From: Marinobacter salarius
GTDB lineage: Bacteria > Pseudomonadota > Gammaproteobacteria > Pseudomonadales > Oleiphilaceae
Direction of reading: 5' to 3'
DNA: 64,000 nucleotides
Assembly: GCF_032922745.1 (NCBI RefSeq)
Contig: NZ_CP136693.1
Coordinates: forward strand, 1,736,001 to 1,800,000
The notes under the pieces were generated by a model. That model was not told where the DNA came from and ran no database searches. It saw only the letters and a program-made list of their open reading frames with translations. Positions within the stretch are counted from its first letter, which is position 1. Every line of letters starts with the position of its first letter. Shown piece by piece: positions 43,469-52,526 of this stretch. The translations under genes and the position numbers were made by a program.

Positions 43469-44725
43469 TCAGGCAAACAGACGCTGGATTTTCTGCAGGG
43501 CAGTGAATAATTGTTCCACTTCCTCCAGCGTATTGTAAAACGCAAAGGACGCCCTGGCTGTACCGGGAACCCCGTAAAAGTCCATCAGCGGCATGGCGCA
43601 ATGGTGGCCAGTGCGGATCGCGATGCCCTGCTGATCCAGCAGTGTTCCTATATCACTGGGGTGCAGGCCGGCGATTTTAAAGGACATGACCGGCACCTTT
43701 TGGCTGGCCGTACCGATGATCTCCATGCCCGGGACGACCGACTTGACCAGTTCGTTGGCGCGGGTGAGAAGCGCGTTTTCCGCCGCTTCCATGCCATTGC
43801 GATCGAGGTCGCCCAGATAATCAATGGCTGCGCCCAGGCCAACGGCCTCGGCAACCGGTGGTGTGCCGGCCTCAAACTTGTAAGGCAGCACGTTCCAGGT
43901 GGTGCGCTCGAACGACACCCGCTCGATCATCTCACCGCCCCCCTGGAAAGGAGGCATCTCTTCCAGCAACTGGGCCTTGCCGTACAGTACGCCAACGCCG
44001 GTTGGTCCGAACAATTTGTGGGATGAGAACACGTAGAAATCACAGCCCAGCGCCTGTACGTCCGGCTGGAAGTGCGGCACCGCCTGGGCACCATCGATAA
44101 CGGTGATCACGCCGTGAGCCTTGGCCTGCTCAATCAACGGTGCAATCGGGTTCACGGTGCCCAGGACGTTGGACACATGCGTCAGTGCCAGTACCCGGGT
44201 GCGCTCGCCCAGCAAGCTGTTGAACGAGTCCAGATCCAATTCACCCTGTGGAGTGATCTGGATGGGAACCACCTTCGCGCCCGTGCGCTCGGCCACCATC
44301 TGCCAGGGCACGATGTTGGCGTGATGTTCCATATGGCTGACGAGAATTTCGTCATCAGGCTTGAGGCGGCCGGCCAGGCCATTGGCCACCACGTTGATGG
44401 CCTCGGTGGTGCCACGGGTCCAGATAATCTCGCGGGTGCTGCCAGCGTTCAGGAACGCGCGAACCTTCTCCCGGGCGCCCTCGAAGGCGCTGGTGGCGCG
44501 GTCGCCAAGCGTGTGGGCGCCGCGATGGACGTTGGAATGCATTTCCCGGTAATAGCGATCCATGGCGTCCAGAACGGCGATGGGCTTCTGTGACGAAGCG
44601 CCGTTGTCCAGATACACGAGGGGCTTGCCGTTGATCTGCTGATCAAGAATCGGAAAGTCCCGGCGGATCGCCTCGACGTCGAACGCCGCAGTGCCCGCCT
44701 TTTTGGCCATGGAAAGGTCTGTCAT
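43469..44725 (-). CDS. sufS: cysteine desulfurase SufS
   Basis: 418-aa PLP enzyme (class II) that mobilises sulfur from cysteine. PLP-lysine region in FYVFSSHKLFGPTGVGVLYGK; active-site Cys in IRTGHHCAMPLMDFYG; YLDNGASSQKP at the N-terminus. Its sulfur is passed to SufE, encoded in the same operon. Confidence 0.96.
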   Translation of the reverse strand: MTDLSMAKKAGTAAFDVEAIRRDFPILDQQINGKPLVYLDNGASSQKPIAVLDAMDRYYREMHSNVHRGAHTLGDRATSAFEGAREKVRAFLNAGSTREIIWTRGTTEAINVVANGLAGRLKPDDEILVSHMEHHANIVPWQMVAERTGAKVVPIQITPQGELDLDSFNSLLGERTRVLALTHVSNVLGTVNPIAPLIEQAKAHGVITVIDGAQAVPHFQPDVQALGCDFYVFSSHKLFGPTGVGVLYGKAQLLEEMPPFQGGGEMIERVSFERTTWNVLPYKFEAGTPPVAEAVGLGAAIDYLGDLDRNGMEAAENALLTRANELVKSVVPGMEIIGTASQKVPVMSFKIAGLHPSDIGTLLDQQGIAIRTGHHCAMPLMDFYGVPGTARASFAFYNTLEEVEQLFTALQKIQRLFA

Positions 44726-44731
44726 AACCGG

Positions 44732-46018
44732 TCAGGCCTCCTGAAACGTCTGGTCGAAAAAGTCATTAAGCCGGAGCTGGGCAGCGTCTTTGACTGCCTG
44801 AACCGGAATCTGTTCAACAAGTTCGTTAATGAAGGCCATTGTCAAAAGGGTATTGGCCTCACGACGCCCGATGCCACGGGATACCAGGTAGAACAGGGAA
44901 ATCCTGTCAAGCTGGCCGATGGTGGCACCATGGGCACATTTGACGTCGTCCGCGTAAATCTCCAGCTCGGGCTTGGTATCGATCTCAGCACCGGTGGAGA
45001 GCAACAGGTTCTTGTTGTTCATGTTCGCGTTGGACTTCTGGGCATCCTCATGGATATGGATGCGGCCATTGAACACGGCGTGGGATTCGTCCGCAGCGAT
45101 GTTGCGATAGGTTTCCTCGCTGTCGCAGTGGGCGGCCACGTGTTCAATAGAGGTATGGTTGTCGTAGTGCTGCTTGCCCTGGGTGACAACCACGCCGTTC
45201 AGCTTGCACTCACCGCCTTCGCCTTCCAGCCGAACCTGCAGGTCATGGCGACGCAGTGGCCCACCGAAGCCCACGCAGTGACTCTCGAAACGGGAGTTGG
45301 CGGCCTGGCGAACACCGGTAGCCCCGATGTGCTGTACATTCTCGCCTTCCATGACCAGCCGCACATTCGTGACCTGGGCCCCGTCTGCCAATACAAACTC
45401 GGTGACGGTATCCACCATGACCGGCTCCTCACCGCTGGAGAGGTATTCCTCTACCACCGTAATCTGACTGTGACGTGCCGCATCCACATAAATACGCGGG
45501 TACGCCGAGCCTGAAGCCGTGCCGGTCACTTCGTGCACGATGAACAGGGGCTGATCAAGAACCGCTTCCTTGTCCAACTGGATGTACAGGCCGTCTTCAA
45601 AGCGGGCGGAGTTCAGTCGCGCCATCTGTACGGCACGGGTGTCCAGTGTGTTGTCCAGGCGCTCGGCCAGGCCCGCGGCCTCGTCATCGTCCAGATCGGC
45701 GAAACGTTGAATGCGGATGCCGTCCAGGTCCGGAAAGTCCGAGGCTTCTGGAATCATCACGCCGTTATGGAACACCACGCGATAACCGGGAATCGATAAG
45801 CTATAGCCATCCTTGCCGGTCGCGGGCAGGGTGGTGGCCAGTTCGTCGGTCAGCTTCAGGTGCCGGCTGGAGTATTTCCAGTTTTCGGTTTTGCGGGTGG
45901 GCAATGGCATATCCACCAATGCCGTGCCCCGATGTTTGCGCAGCTCAAGCAACGGCTCGGGCAGTGAATGCCCGCCCGGCTCGAGGAAGGCGCTGGAAAT
46001 GGTTGGTGCTGGTTTCAT
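44732..46018 (-). CDS. sufD: Fe-S assembly protein SufD
   Basis: 428 aa. Partner of SufB and SufC in the SufBC2D scaffold. C-terminal beta-helix with HEDAQKSNANMNNKNLLLS, EIYADDVKCAHGATIGQLD (conserved His in CAHGAT) and LFYLVSRGIGRREANTLL. It starts 12 bp after sufC. Confidence 0.95.
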   Translation of the reverse strand: MKPAPTISSAFLEPGGHSLPEPLLELRKHRGTALVDMPLPTRKTENWKYSSRHLKLTDELATTLPATGKDGYSLSIPGYRVVFHNGVMIPEASDFPDLDGIRIQRFADLDDDEAAGLAERLDNTLDTRAVQMARLNSARFEDGLYIQLDKEAVLDQPLFIVHEVTGTASGSAYPRIYVDAARHSQITVVEEYLSSGEEPVMVDTVTEFVLADGAQVTNVRLVMEGENVQHIGATGVRQAANSRFESHCVGFGGPLRRHDLQVRLEGEGGECKLNGVVVTQGKQHYDNHTSIEHVAAHCDSEETYRNIAADESHAVFNGRIHIHEDAQKSNANMNNKNLLLSTGAEIDTKPELEIYADDVKCAHGATIGQLDRISLFYLVSRGIGRREANTLLTMAFINELVEQIPVQAVKDAAQLRLNDFFDQTFQEA

Positions 46019-46030
46019 TCCACGGCCTCC

Positions 46031-46804
46031 TTAGCTGGCTGCACTGGGGGTGGCTTCTTCGTCTTTCACGCCGAGCCAGCCGTAGCCACGCTCTTCGAGC
46101 TCGAGGGCCAGCTCTCGACCCCCGGATTTGACGATCCTGCCACCGGCCAGTACATGAACATGGTCTGGCACAATGTGGTTCAGCAGACGCTGGTAGTGAG
46201 TCACCATCAGAATGGCACGGTCTTCGGCGCGCAGGGCGTTTACGCCCTTGGAAACCACCTGCAGGGCATCAATGTCGAGCCCTGAGTCTGTCTCATCCAG
46301 AATGGCCAGCTTTGGCTGCAGCAACAGTGCCTGAAGAATCTCGTTGCGCTTCTTCTCGCCACCGGAGAAGCCTTCGTTGACACCGCGCTTGAGGAACGCC
46401 GGGTCCAGGTCCACCTGTTTGGAAACCTCTTTGGCCAGCTTCATGAACTCCGCGGCGTTCATTTCCGGCTCGCCACGGTGTGTGCGCATGGCGTTGACGG
46501 CGGTGCGCAGGAACTGCAGGTTGCTGACGCCGGGAATCTCCACCGGATACTGGAATGCCAGGAAAATACCTTCACGAGCCCGCTCTTCGGTTTCAAGGTC
46601 TAGCAGGTTCTCGCCGTTCAGGCTGATTTCGCCCTGGGTTACCGCAAACGTCTCATTGCCCGCCAGCACCTGGGACAGGGTACTCTTGCCTGAGCCGTTC
46701 GGGCCCATGATGGCGTGAACTTCCCCGGCCTTGATCTCCAGGTTGATGCCCTTGAGGATCTCTTCACCCTCAACGGATGCGTGCAGGTTCTTGATGCTTA
46801 GCAT
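46031..46804 (-). CDS. sufC: Fe-S assembly ATPase SufC
   Basis: 257-aa ABC-type ATPase. Walker A GPNGSGKSTLSQVL, signature FSGGEKKRNEI, Walker B AILDETDSGLDID. Drives conformational change of SufBC2D. Confidence 0.96.
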   Translation of the reverse strand: MLSIKNLHASVEGEEILKGINLEIKAGEVHAIMGPNGSGKSTLSQVLAGNETFAVTQGEISLNGENLLDLETEERAREGIFLAFQYPVEIPGVSNLQFLRTAVNAMRTHRGEPEMNAAEFMKLAKEVSKQVDLDPAFLKRGVNEGFSGGEKKRNEILQALLLQPKLAILDETDSGLDIDALQVVSKGVNALRAEDRAILMVTHYQRLLNHIVPDHVHVLAGGRIVKSGGRELALELEERGYGWLGVKDEEATPSAAS

Positions 46805-46864
46805 TTCTGGCGTCTCTCTATAATCTGAAAACTGGTATCTGAAAATTTGTATATGAGCCTGGGG

Positions 46865-48313
46865 TTAACCAACGGACCCTTCAAGGCTGACTTCAAGCAA
46901 CTTGCCAGCTTCCACGGCAAACTCCATCGGCAGCTCCTTGAACACCTCTTTACAGAAGCCGTTCACAATCATGGAAACCGCCTGCTCCGGGTCGATACCA
47001 CGCTGGCGGCAAAGGAACATCTGCTCGTCGCTGACCTTGGAGGTGGTTGCCTCGTGCTCAACGATAGCCGACTTGTTCTTGCTCTCGATGTACGGGAAAG
47101 TGTGGGCGCCGCAGCGGTCGCCGATCAGCAGCGAATCACACTGGGTGTAGTTACGCGCACCTTCCGCACCCGGGCCGAACTTCACCAGCCCGCGATAGGC
47201 GTTGGAGCTCTTGCCGGCGGAAATGCCCTTGGAGATGATGGTGCTGGACGTGTTCTTGCCCAGATGAATCATCTTGGTACCGGTATCCGCCTGCTGGTAA
47301 TTGTTGGTCAGTGCCACCGAGTAGAATTCGCCCACGCTGTTATCACCACGCAGCACGCAACTCGGATACTTCCAGGTCACCGCAGAACCGGTTTCGACCT
47401 GGGTCCAGGAAATCTTGGAGTTCTTGCCAATAGCGGCGCCACGCTTGGTGACGAAGTTGAAGATGCCGCCTTTGCCGTTCTCATCGCCCGGGTACCAGTT
47501 CTGCACCGTGGAATATTTGATCTGTGCATCGTCCAGGGCCACCAGTTCAACGACGGCAGCGTGAAGCTGGTTTTCGTCGCGCATCGGCGCGGTGCAGCCT
47601 TCCAGATAACTGACGTAGCTGCTGTCCTCGGCGATGATCAGGGTGCGCTCAAACTGACCGGTATTGGCCGCGTTAATGCGGAAGTAAGTGGACAATTCCA
47701 TGGGACAACGAACACCCTTGGGTACGTACACGAACGTGCCATCTGAAAACACGGCGGAGTTCAGGCCCGCGAAAAAGTTGTCGCCTGCAGGAACCACAGA
47801 ACCCAGATACTTTTTCACCAGTTCCGGGTAGTCCTGGATGGCCTCCGAAATGGAGCAGAAGATTACGCCAGCCTTGGCCAGCGGCTCCTTGAAGGTGGTT
47901 GCCACGGAAACGGAGTCAAATACGGCGTCAACAGCCACGCCGGCGAGCTTTTCACGCTCGTGCAGGGGAATGCCCAGTTTCTCGTAGGTCTTGAGCAGCT
48001 CAGGGTCGACTTCGTCGAGGCTCTGGGGCATGTCTTCCTTGCGCTTGGGCGCGGAGTAATAGGAAATCGAGTTGTAGTCGATTTTCGGATAACCCACGTG
48101 TGCCCAGTCCGGCTCGTCCATTTCCAGCCAGCGACGGTAGGCCTTCAGGCGCCATTCCAGCATCCATTCCGGCTCTTTCTTAATGGCGGAAAGGCGGGCA
48201 ATGACGTCTTCGTTCAGGCCGGGCTCGAACGTGTCGGCTTCGATTTCTGTCACGAAACCGTGTTCGTATTCCCGTTTGATCAGCTCGTTCACCTCTTTAT
48301 CGGTGGTCGCCAT
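46865..48313 (-). CDS. sufB: Fe-S assembly scaffold SufB
   Basis: 482 aa from the ATG at 48313 (MATTDKEVNELI). Scaffold on which clusters form. NKSAIVEHEATTSKVSDEQMFLCRQRG holds conserved cluster-assembly residues, and GCTAPMRDENQLHAAVVEL lies in the beta-helix. First gene of sufBCDSATE, with a roughly 200-nt leader behind an IscR-box promoter at 48524-48556. Confidence 0.96.
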   Translation of the reverse strand: MATTDKEVNELIKREYEHGFVTEIEADTFEPGLNEDVIARLSAIKKEPEWMLEWRLKAYRRWLEMDEPDWAHVGYPKIDYNSISYYSAPKRKEDMPQSLDEVDPELLKTYEKLGIPLHEREKLAGVAVDAVFDSVSVATTFKEPLAKAGVIFCSISEAIQDYPELVKKYLGSVVPAGDNFFAGLNSAVFSDGTFVYVPKGVRCPMELSTYFRINAANTGQFERTLIIAEDSSYVSYLEGCTAPMRDENQLHAAVVELVALDDAQIKYSTVQNWYPGDENGKGGIFNFVTKRGAAIGKNSKISWTQVETGSAVTWKYPSCVLRGDNSVGEFYSVALTNNYQQADTGTKMIHLGKNTSSTIISKGISAGKSSNAYRGLVKFGPGAEGARNYTQCDSLLIGDRCGAHTFPYIESKNKSAIVEHEATTSKVSDEQMFLCRQRGIDPEQAVSMIVNGFCKEVFKELPMEFAVEAGKLLEVSLEGSVG

Positions 48314-48763
48314 GATCGTCGCTCCGTATTCTCTCATCTCGGGCCTTGCAGCCCCTGGTGTCGCCGGTAGTCTCGTGTTCAGGGCTGCCGGGCGGATGTC
48401 ATAAATTCATGCGTTGCAGTGATCGCCCCAGACTTGGGTACGCCCTGCAATCGGTTTTTGGATGACGGATTGGGTGCGGCCCTGTTGAAAATCAAGGGCA
48501 ATATCCGTTTCTTCTGGTGAGTGAGTATACAATACCAGAGTAAAATAGTCAGGTATTAAATTGCGCGTGTCGTGATTATACCTCAATCAACCCTTGTGGC
48601 ACTAAGGGACTGGCAATCAGACCGATAGCTCGACGCTTTGAATGACCAAATTGCCTCATGTCTCGTTACGACTAAAGCCGAATATGGCTATTTTCAGCTA
48701 ACATGTGTACGCTGACGAGCGCAGGTAAAGCGTGCCTGTAAGGAATTATCAGGAGACAGTGAA
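48314..48763. other. sufB leader and control region
   Basis: 450 bp between sufB and the divergent AraC-domain gene, with no supported ORF. It holds the suf promoter and IscR box. In the expected leader there is an inverted repeat TTGCAG/CTGCAA around 48413-48451 with an inner CCCA/TGGG stem, which might form an RNA hairpin. No iscR-type gene is present. Confidence 0.5.
48524..48556 (-). promoter_or_regulatory. suf promoter overlapped by a type-1 IscR box
   Basis: The 25-bp site at 48532-48556 reads ATACCAGAGTAAA then ATAGTCAGGTAT. It matches the type-1 IscR consensus ATASYYGACTRWWW/YAGTCRRSTAT at 23 of 25 positions by my count. On the minus strand, CTGACT (48552-48547) and TATACT (48529-48524) are 17 bp apart and form a -35/-10 pair that the box covers, so holo-IscR should repress sufB. 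Confidence 0.8.
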
Positions 48764-49117
48764 ATGCACTCAGAACCGATGAAGCCCCGCGCGGCTATGG
48801 CACCGTTCAGTGCGCGAGTGACTTCGTTGATTGCCGGGCACCTGGAACGTGGTCGGGTAGGGGTGGAGGCTGTTGCCTCTCAGTTGCACATGAGCCGGCA
48901 TACGCTTCATAAAAGGTTGAAGGAAGAAAATCTGACCTTTGCGGCGTTGCTTGAGGATATCCGGCGCGAACGGGCTCTGGCCTATCTGAAGGATCGTAGT
49001 AAACCCCTCGTGGAAATCGCTGAACAGCTAGGGTTTTCCGAGCTCAGCGCCTTCAGCCGTGCGTTCAAGCGCTGGATGGGCAAATCGCCAGGAGCCTACC
49101 GCTCGCGGGTTGCTTGA
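48764..49117 (+). CDS. stand-alone AraC-type DNA-binding domain protein
   Basis: 117 aa containing only the two helix-turn-helix units of AraC regulators: VEAVASQLHMSRHTLHKRLKEE and PLVEIAEQLGFSELSAFSRAFKRWMGKSP. The usual 200-aa ligand/dimerisation domain is absent, and no fragment of it is visible upstream (no ORF there), so the gene is short by design or an old truncation. RBS AGGAG before the ATG. Target unknown. Confidence 0.85.
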   Translation: MHSEPMKPRAAMAPFSARVTSLIAGHLERGRVGVEAVASQLHMSRHTLHKRLKEENLTFAALLEDIRRERALAYLKDRSKPLVEIAEQLGFSELSAFSRAFKRWMGKSPGAYRSRVA

Positions 49118-49190
49118 GGGAGGCTTAAGAGGCATTGAAAATACCGGGGCAGCAAATTCGTGCATGCCCCGGCGGTTTGTTGCCTGGTGG

Positions 49191-50402
49191 TCAGGCTTTC
49201 TTGAAGATCAGCGTGCCGTTAGTGCCGCCGAATCCAAAGCTGTTGCTCATCACCAGAGGCAGGTCCACGTTGTCCTGCCGCTCTCTCACGATGGGGTAGC
49301 CTTCGGCGCCTTCATCCAGGTTCTCGATATTGGCAGACGGAGCAATAAAGTTCCCCCGTTGCATGATCAGACTGTAGATGGCTTCGTGCACACCGGCTGC
49401 GCCCAGAGCATGGCCGCAAAGTGGCTTGGTTGAGCTCAGTGGCGGTATCTTGTCGCCAAAGGTTTCCTTCAGCGCTTTGAGTTCGGTGACATCCCCCGCC
49501 GGCGTGCTGGTGCCGTGGGTGTTAACGTAGCTGATCTCGCCATCAACGTTTTTCATCGCCTGCTGCATGCAGCGAATGGCGCCTTCGCCGCTGGGCGCCA
49601 CCATATCGGCGCCATCAGAGGTTGCGCCGAAGCCGACCAGTTCGGCCAGGATGTTGGCCCCACGTGCTTCTGCATGCTCCAGGGCTTCCAGTACCAGAAT
49701 GCCGCCGCCACCGGAAATCACGAAACCGTCCCGATCCCGATCATAGGTGCGGGAGGCTTTGCCGGGAGTGTCGTTGTATTTGGTGGAGAGCGCACCCATG
49801 GCATCGAACATCAGGCTCAGCGTCCAGTGGATGTCTTCACCACCACCGGCAAACATCACGTCCTGGCGACCCAGCGTAATCATATCGGCGGCGTGGCCAA
49901 TGGAGTGGGCGCTGGTGGCGCAGGCGGAGGTAATGCCGTAGTTGATGCCGGTAATGCCGAATGCCGTAGCAAGAGAAGCATTGATGGCGCTGCCCATGGT
50001 GCGTGGCACACGGTACGGACCTACCCGGCGGATGCCTTTCTCGCGGTGGGTATCGATCGCATCCATCAGCTCGACCGTTGACGCACCACCAGCACCGGTG
50101 ATGACGCCGGTTGAGTTGGCGCGGATATGCTCTTCCGTCAGTCCTGCTTGCTCAATGGCTTCTTTCATCGCCAGGTAGGTGTAGCCGGAGGCCGGGCACA
50201 TGAAGCGCATCAGTTTGCGGTCGATCAGTTCCGGCAGATTCAGGTCAATCTGTCCGCACACATGGCTGCGCAGACCGTTGTCCTTGGCTTCCTGGCTAAA
50301 GCCGATGCCAGGAATTGAATCCCGCAGGGACCGGGTTACTTCGTCTTGATTGGTTCCGAGGCTGGAGACGATTCCCATGCCTGTAATAACAACACGACGC
50401 AT
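49191..50402 (-). CDS. fabB: beta-ketoacyl-ACP synthase I
   Basis: 403 aa, elongates unsaturated and saturated acyl chains. Catalytic Cys in TSACATSAHSIGHAADMI; His residues in NTHGTSTPAGD and KPLCGHALGAAGVHEA. Follows fabA by 10 bp; the fabA-fabB operon makes unsaturated fatty acids. Confidence 0.96.
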   Translation of the reverse strand: MRRVVITGMGIVSSLGTNQDEVTRSLRDSIPGIGFSQEAKDNGLRSHVCGQIDLNLPELIDRKLMRFMCPASGYTYLAMKEAIEQAGLTEEHIRANSTGVITGAGGASTVELMDAIDTHREKGIRRVGPYRVPRTMGSAINASLATAFGITGINYGITSACATSAHSIGHAADMITLGRQDVMFAGGGEDIHWTLSLMFDAMGALSTKYNDTPGKASRTYDRDRDGFVISGGGGILVLEALEHAEARGANILAELVGFGATSDGADMVAPSGEGAIRCMQQAMKNVDGEISYVNTHGTSTPAGDVTELKALKETFGDKIPPLSSTKPLCGHALGAAGVHEAIYSLIMQRGNFIAPSANIENLDEGAEGYPIVRERQDNVDLPLVMSNSFGFGGTNGTLIFKKA

Positions 50403-50412
50403 TTAATGGCTC

Positions 50413-50922
50413 CTAGAAGTCATCCGTAGAATTGAACATGCCGACCTTCAGGTCTTTGGCGGTGTATATTTCCCGGCCATCCACTTCCATACGGGCATCG
50501 GCGATGGCCATGGTGAGCTTGCGGCGGATGACCCGTTTGATGTCGAGGTGATACCGCACGAGTTTATTCGTGGGTAGCACCTGCCCAGAAAACTTCACCT
50601 CACCGCTTCCAAGCGCGCGACCCTTGCCTTCACCCCCGGTGGCTGCCAGGAAAAAACCCACCAACTGCCACATGGCGTCCAGGCCCAGACAACCGGGCAT
50701 AACCGGATCGTCCACAAAATGAACCTTGAAGAACCAGAGGTCCGGATCAATATCCAACTCGGCAACAATGCTGCCTTTGCCATAGAGCCCGTCGGTTTCG
50801 CTGAAATGGGTAACGCGGTCCATCATCAGCATTTCATTGATAGGCAGTCGCATCTTGCCGGGGAAAAGCGTGCCTTGTCCGCAGGCTTCCAGATCGGCCT
50901 TGGTAAAGTGATCAGGGGTCAT
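50413..50922 (-). CDS. fabA: 3-hydroxydecanoyl-ACP dehydratase/isomerase
   Basis: 169 aa, essentially the length of E. coli FabA. Introduces the cis double bond at C10. Catalytic His in FKVHFVDDPVMPGCLGLDA (His in the first part, Asp in CLGLDAMWQ). First gene of fabA-fabB. Confidence 0.96.
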   Translation of the reverse strand: MTPDHFTKADLEACGQGTLFPGKMRLPINEMLMMDRVTHFSETDGLYGKGSIVAELDIDPDLWFFKVHFVDDPVMPGCLGLDAMWQLVGFFLAATGGEGKGRALGSGEVKFSGQVLPTNKLVRYHLDIKRVIRRKLTMAIADARMEVDGREIYTAKDLKVGMFNSTDDF

Positions 50923-51081
50923 AATGCCAGTGTTCCTGTTACAAAATGGTTTCTTATACTTTAGCTGGTATTACCGCTAAGGCTATTGACCATTGGTTGC
51001 AGTTTGCAGTCGGGCACAAATTTTCTGAGGCGATTTTCCACTTCGTCATGGCGAAGCCACCCTGGCCAACGACTCCGGAGG

Positions 51082-51912
51082 TCAGCGCCCCCCGGATTTT
51101 TCGGATACCTGCTTCGTCAGTTCCTGCAACTGTTGCTGAACCGCCTTTAACTGGCGTGCGATCTCGTCCCGTTCATCGTGGGCTTTTTGGGCCTGCTCGG
51201 CATTCTGTTCCTCACTCATGACTTCCAGGATCGCCCCGATCATCATGTTGAGGAATACGAACGCTGTCAGGAATATAAATGTCAGATAGTAGAGCCAGCT
51301 GAGCGGGTAGGATTCCATCGTCGCATACATCACATCGGTCCAATCCTCGAAGGTCGCCACCCGGAATAACGTAAGCATGGCTATGGCGACATCGCCCCAA
51401 AGAGTCTCGTCCACGTCGGCAAAGAACATTGAGCCCATGGCCGCATAAATGTAGAAAATGATAAACATCAACAGGGCGATGTAGCCCATGCGCGGGATGG
51501 CTTTCAGAAGAGAGTTGATCAGGAAGCGCAGCTCTGGCACCACAGAGACCAGGCGCAACACCCGGAACACTCGCAACAATCGGCCAAGCAGCACGGCGTC
51601 GGAGTTGTCCAGTGGAATAAGGCTGCCAACCACGACCAGTGTGTCGAACAGGTTCCAGCCGTCCATCAGAAAGCGTTTCTTGTTGGGGCAGGCAGCAAAG
51701 CGGAACAGGATTTCTATCAGAAAAAATACGGTGATGGCGCTGTCCATCACGCTAAGGGAACCCTCCACCAGCGGCGGTAGCTCGTAGGTCTTCGCGCCAA
51801 TGGTGAGTGCCGACAGGATGATAATGCCGATAACCACGCTCTGGAAGATCCGGCTGGACTCTATGCGGCGCAGTTGTTCGAATCCGGTTGTAGGGCTTGG
51901 TTGGGCAGACAT
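51082..51912 (-). CDS. voltage-gated cation channel, BacNav-type with acidic filter
   Basis: 276 aa, six-helix single-domain channel (would form a tetramer). S4 has four arginines at every third position (R111, R114, R117, R120 in RLLRVFRVLR), so it should sense voltage. The pore filter is TFEDWTD (187-193), with Glu189, Asp190 and Asp193, where sodium-selective NaChBac relatives have TLESW. The C-terminal tail (residues 232-270) is a predicted coiled coil (EEQNAEQAQKAHDERDEIAR). Single gene, not in an operon. Confidence 0.9.
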   Translation of the reverse strand: MSAQPSPTTGFEQLRRIESSRIFQSVVIGIIILSALTIGAKTYELPPLVEGSLSVMDSAITVFFLIEILFRFAACPNKKRFLMDGWNLFDTLVVVGSLIPLDNSDAVLLGRLLRVFRVLRLVSVVPELRFLINSLLKAIPRMGYIALLMFIIFYIYAAMGSMFFADVDETLWGDVAIAMLTLFRVATFEDWTDVMYATMESYPLSWLYYLTFIFLTAFVFLNMMIGAILEVMSEEQNAEQAQKAHDERDEIARQLKAVQQQLQELTKQVSEKSGGR

Positions 51913-51991
51913 GGGAAAACAGCAACTCCATAACGATCGCGGAGCCTGAATTCTAAAGGGAGTAGGGCGGATTGGGTAGCGGGAACTTTGC

Positions 51992-52447
51992 TCAGGCGTT
52001 GGCGAGTATGATCCGCCACTGTTCTTCAGTAACGGGCATCACCGACAGGCGGTTGCCACGCCTGATCAATGCCAGACCTTCAAGCCCTGGCAGGGACTTG
52101 ATTTCATTCAGTGTGATCAGTCGTGGCAATTTTTTCTCAAAGGCCATATCCACGGCCTGCCAGCGCGGTTTTTCCGGTGTGCTTTTGGGGTCGTAGTAGG
52201 GCGAATCTTCCCGGAACTGGGTCGGGTCCGGATAGGCGGACGTCACGACGCGGACAATCCCCGCCACGCCAATGTGTTTGCAGCTGGAGTGGTAAACAAA
52301 CACGTCGTCCCCCTCGGCCATTTCCCGCAGGAAATTTCGCGCCTGATAGTTGCGCACTCCGTCCCAGGGGATAGTCTGATCTTTCGCGTTCTCAAAGTCA
52401 TCGATGCTGCATTCGGACGGTTCGGTCTTGACCAGCCACTTTGCCAT
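51992..52447 (-). CDS. EVE-domain protein
   Basis: 151 aa, full-length EVE (PUA-like) domain: WLVKTEPSECSIDDFE, WDGVRNYQARNFLREM, DDVFVYHSSCKHIGVAGIVRV and the terminal LIRRGNRLSVMPVTEEQW. EVE domains bind modified bases in DNA or RNA; some act in restriction, others in RNA biology. It stands alone here. Confidence 0.93.
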   Translation of the reverse strand: MAKWLVKTEPSECSIDDFENAKDQTIPWDGVRNYQARNFLREMAEGDDVFVYHSSCKHIGVAGIVRVVTSAYPDPTQFREDSPYYDPKSTPEKPRWQAVDMAFEKKLPRLITLNEIKSLPGLEGLALIRRGNRLSVMPVTEEQWRIILANA

Positions 52448-52526
52448 TGTTCGGCTCCCGACATAGTGAGGTTATACAGTATAACCAAAATCAGGCTCGT
52501 CAGGCCGCTATGGCACGGTCACGCTG

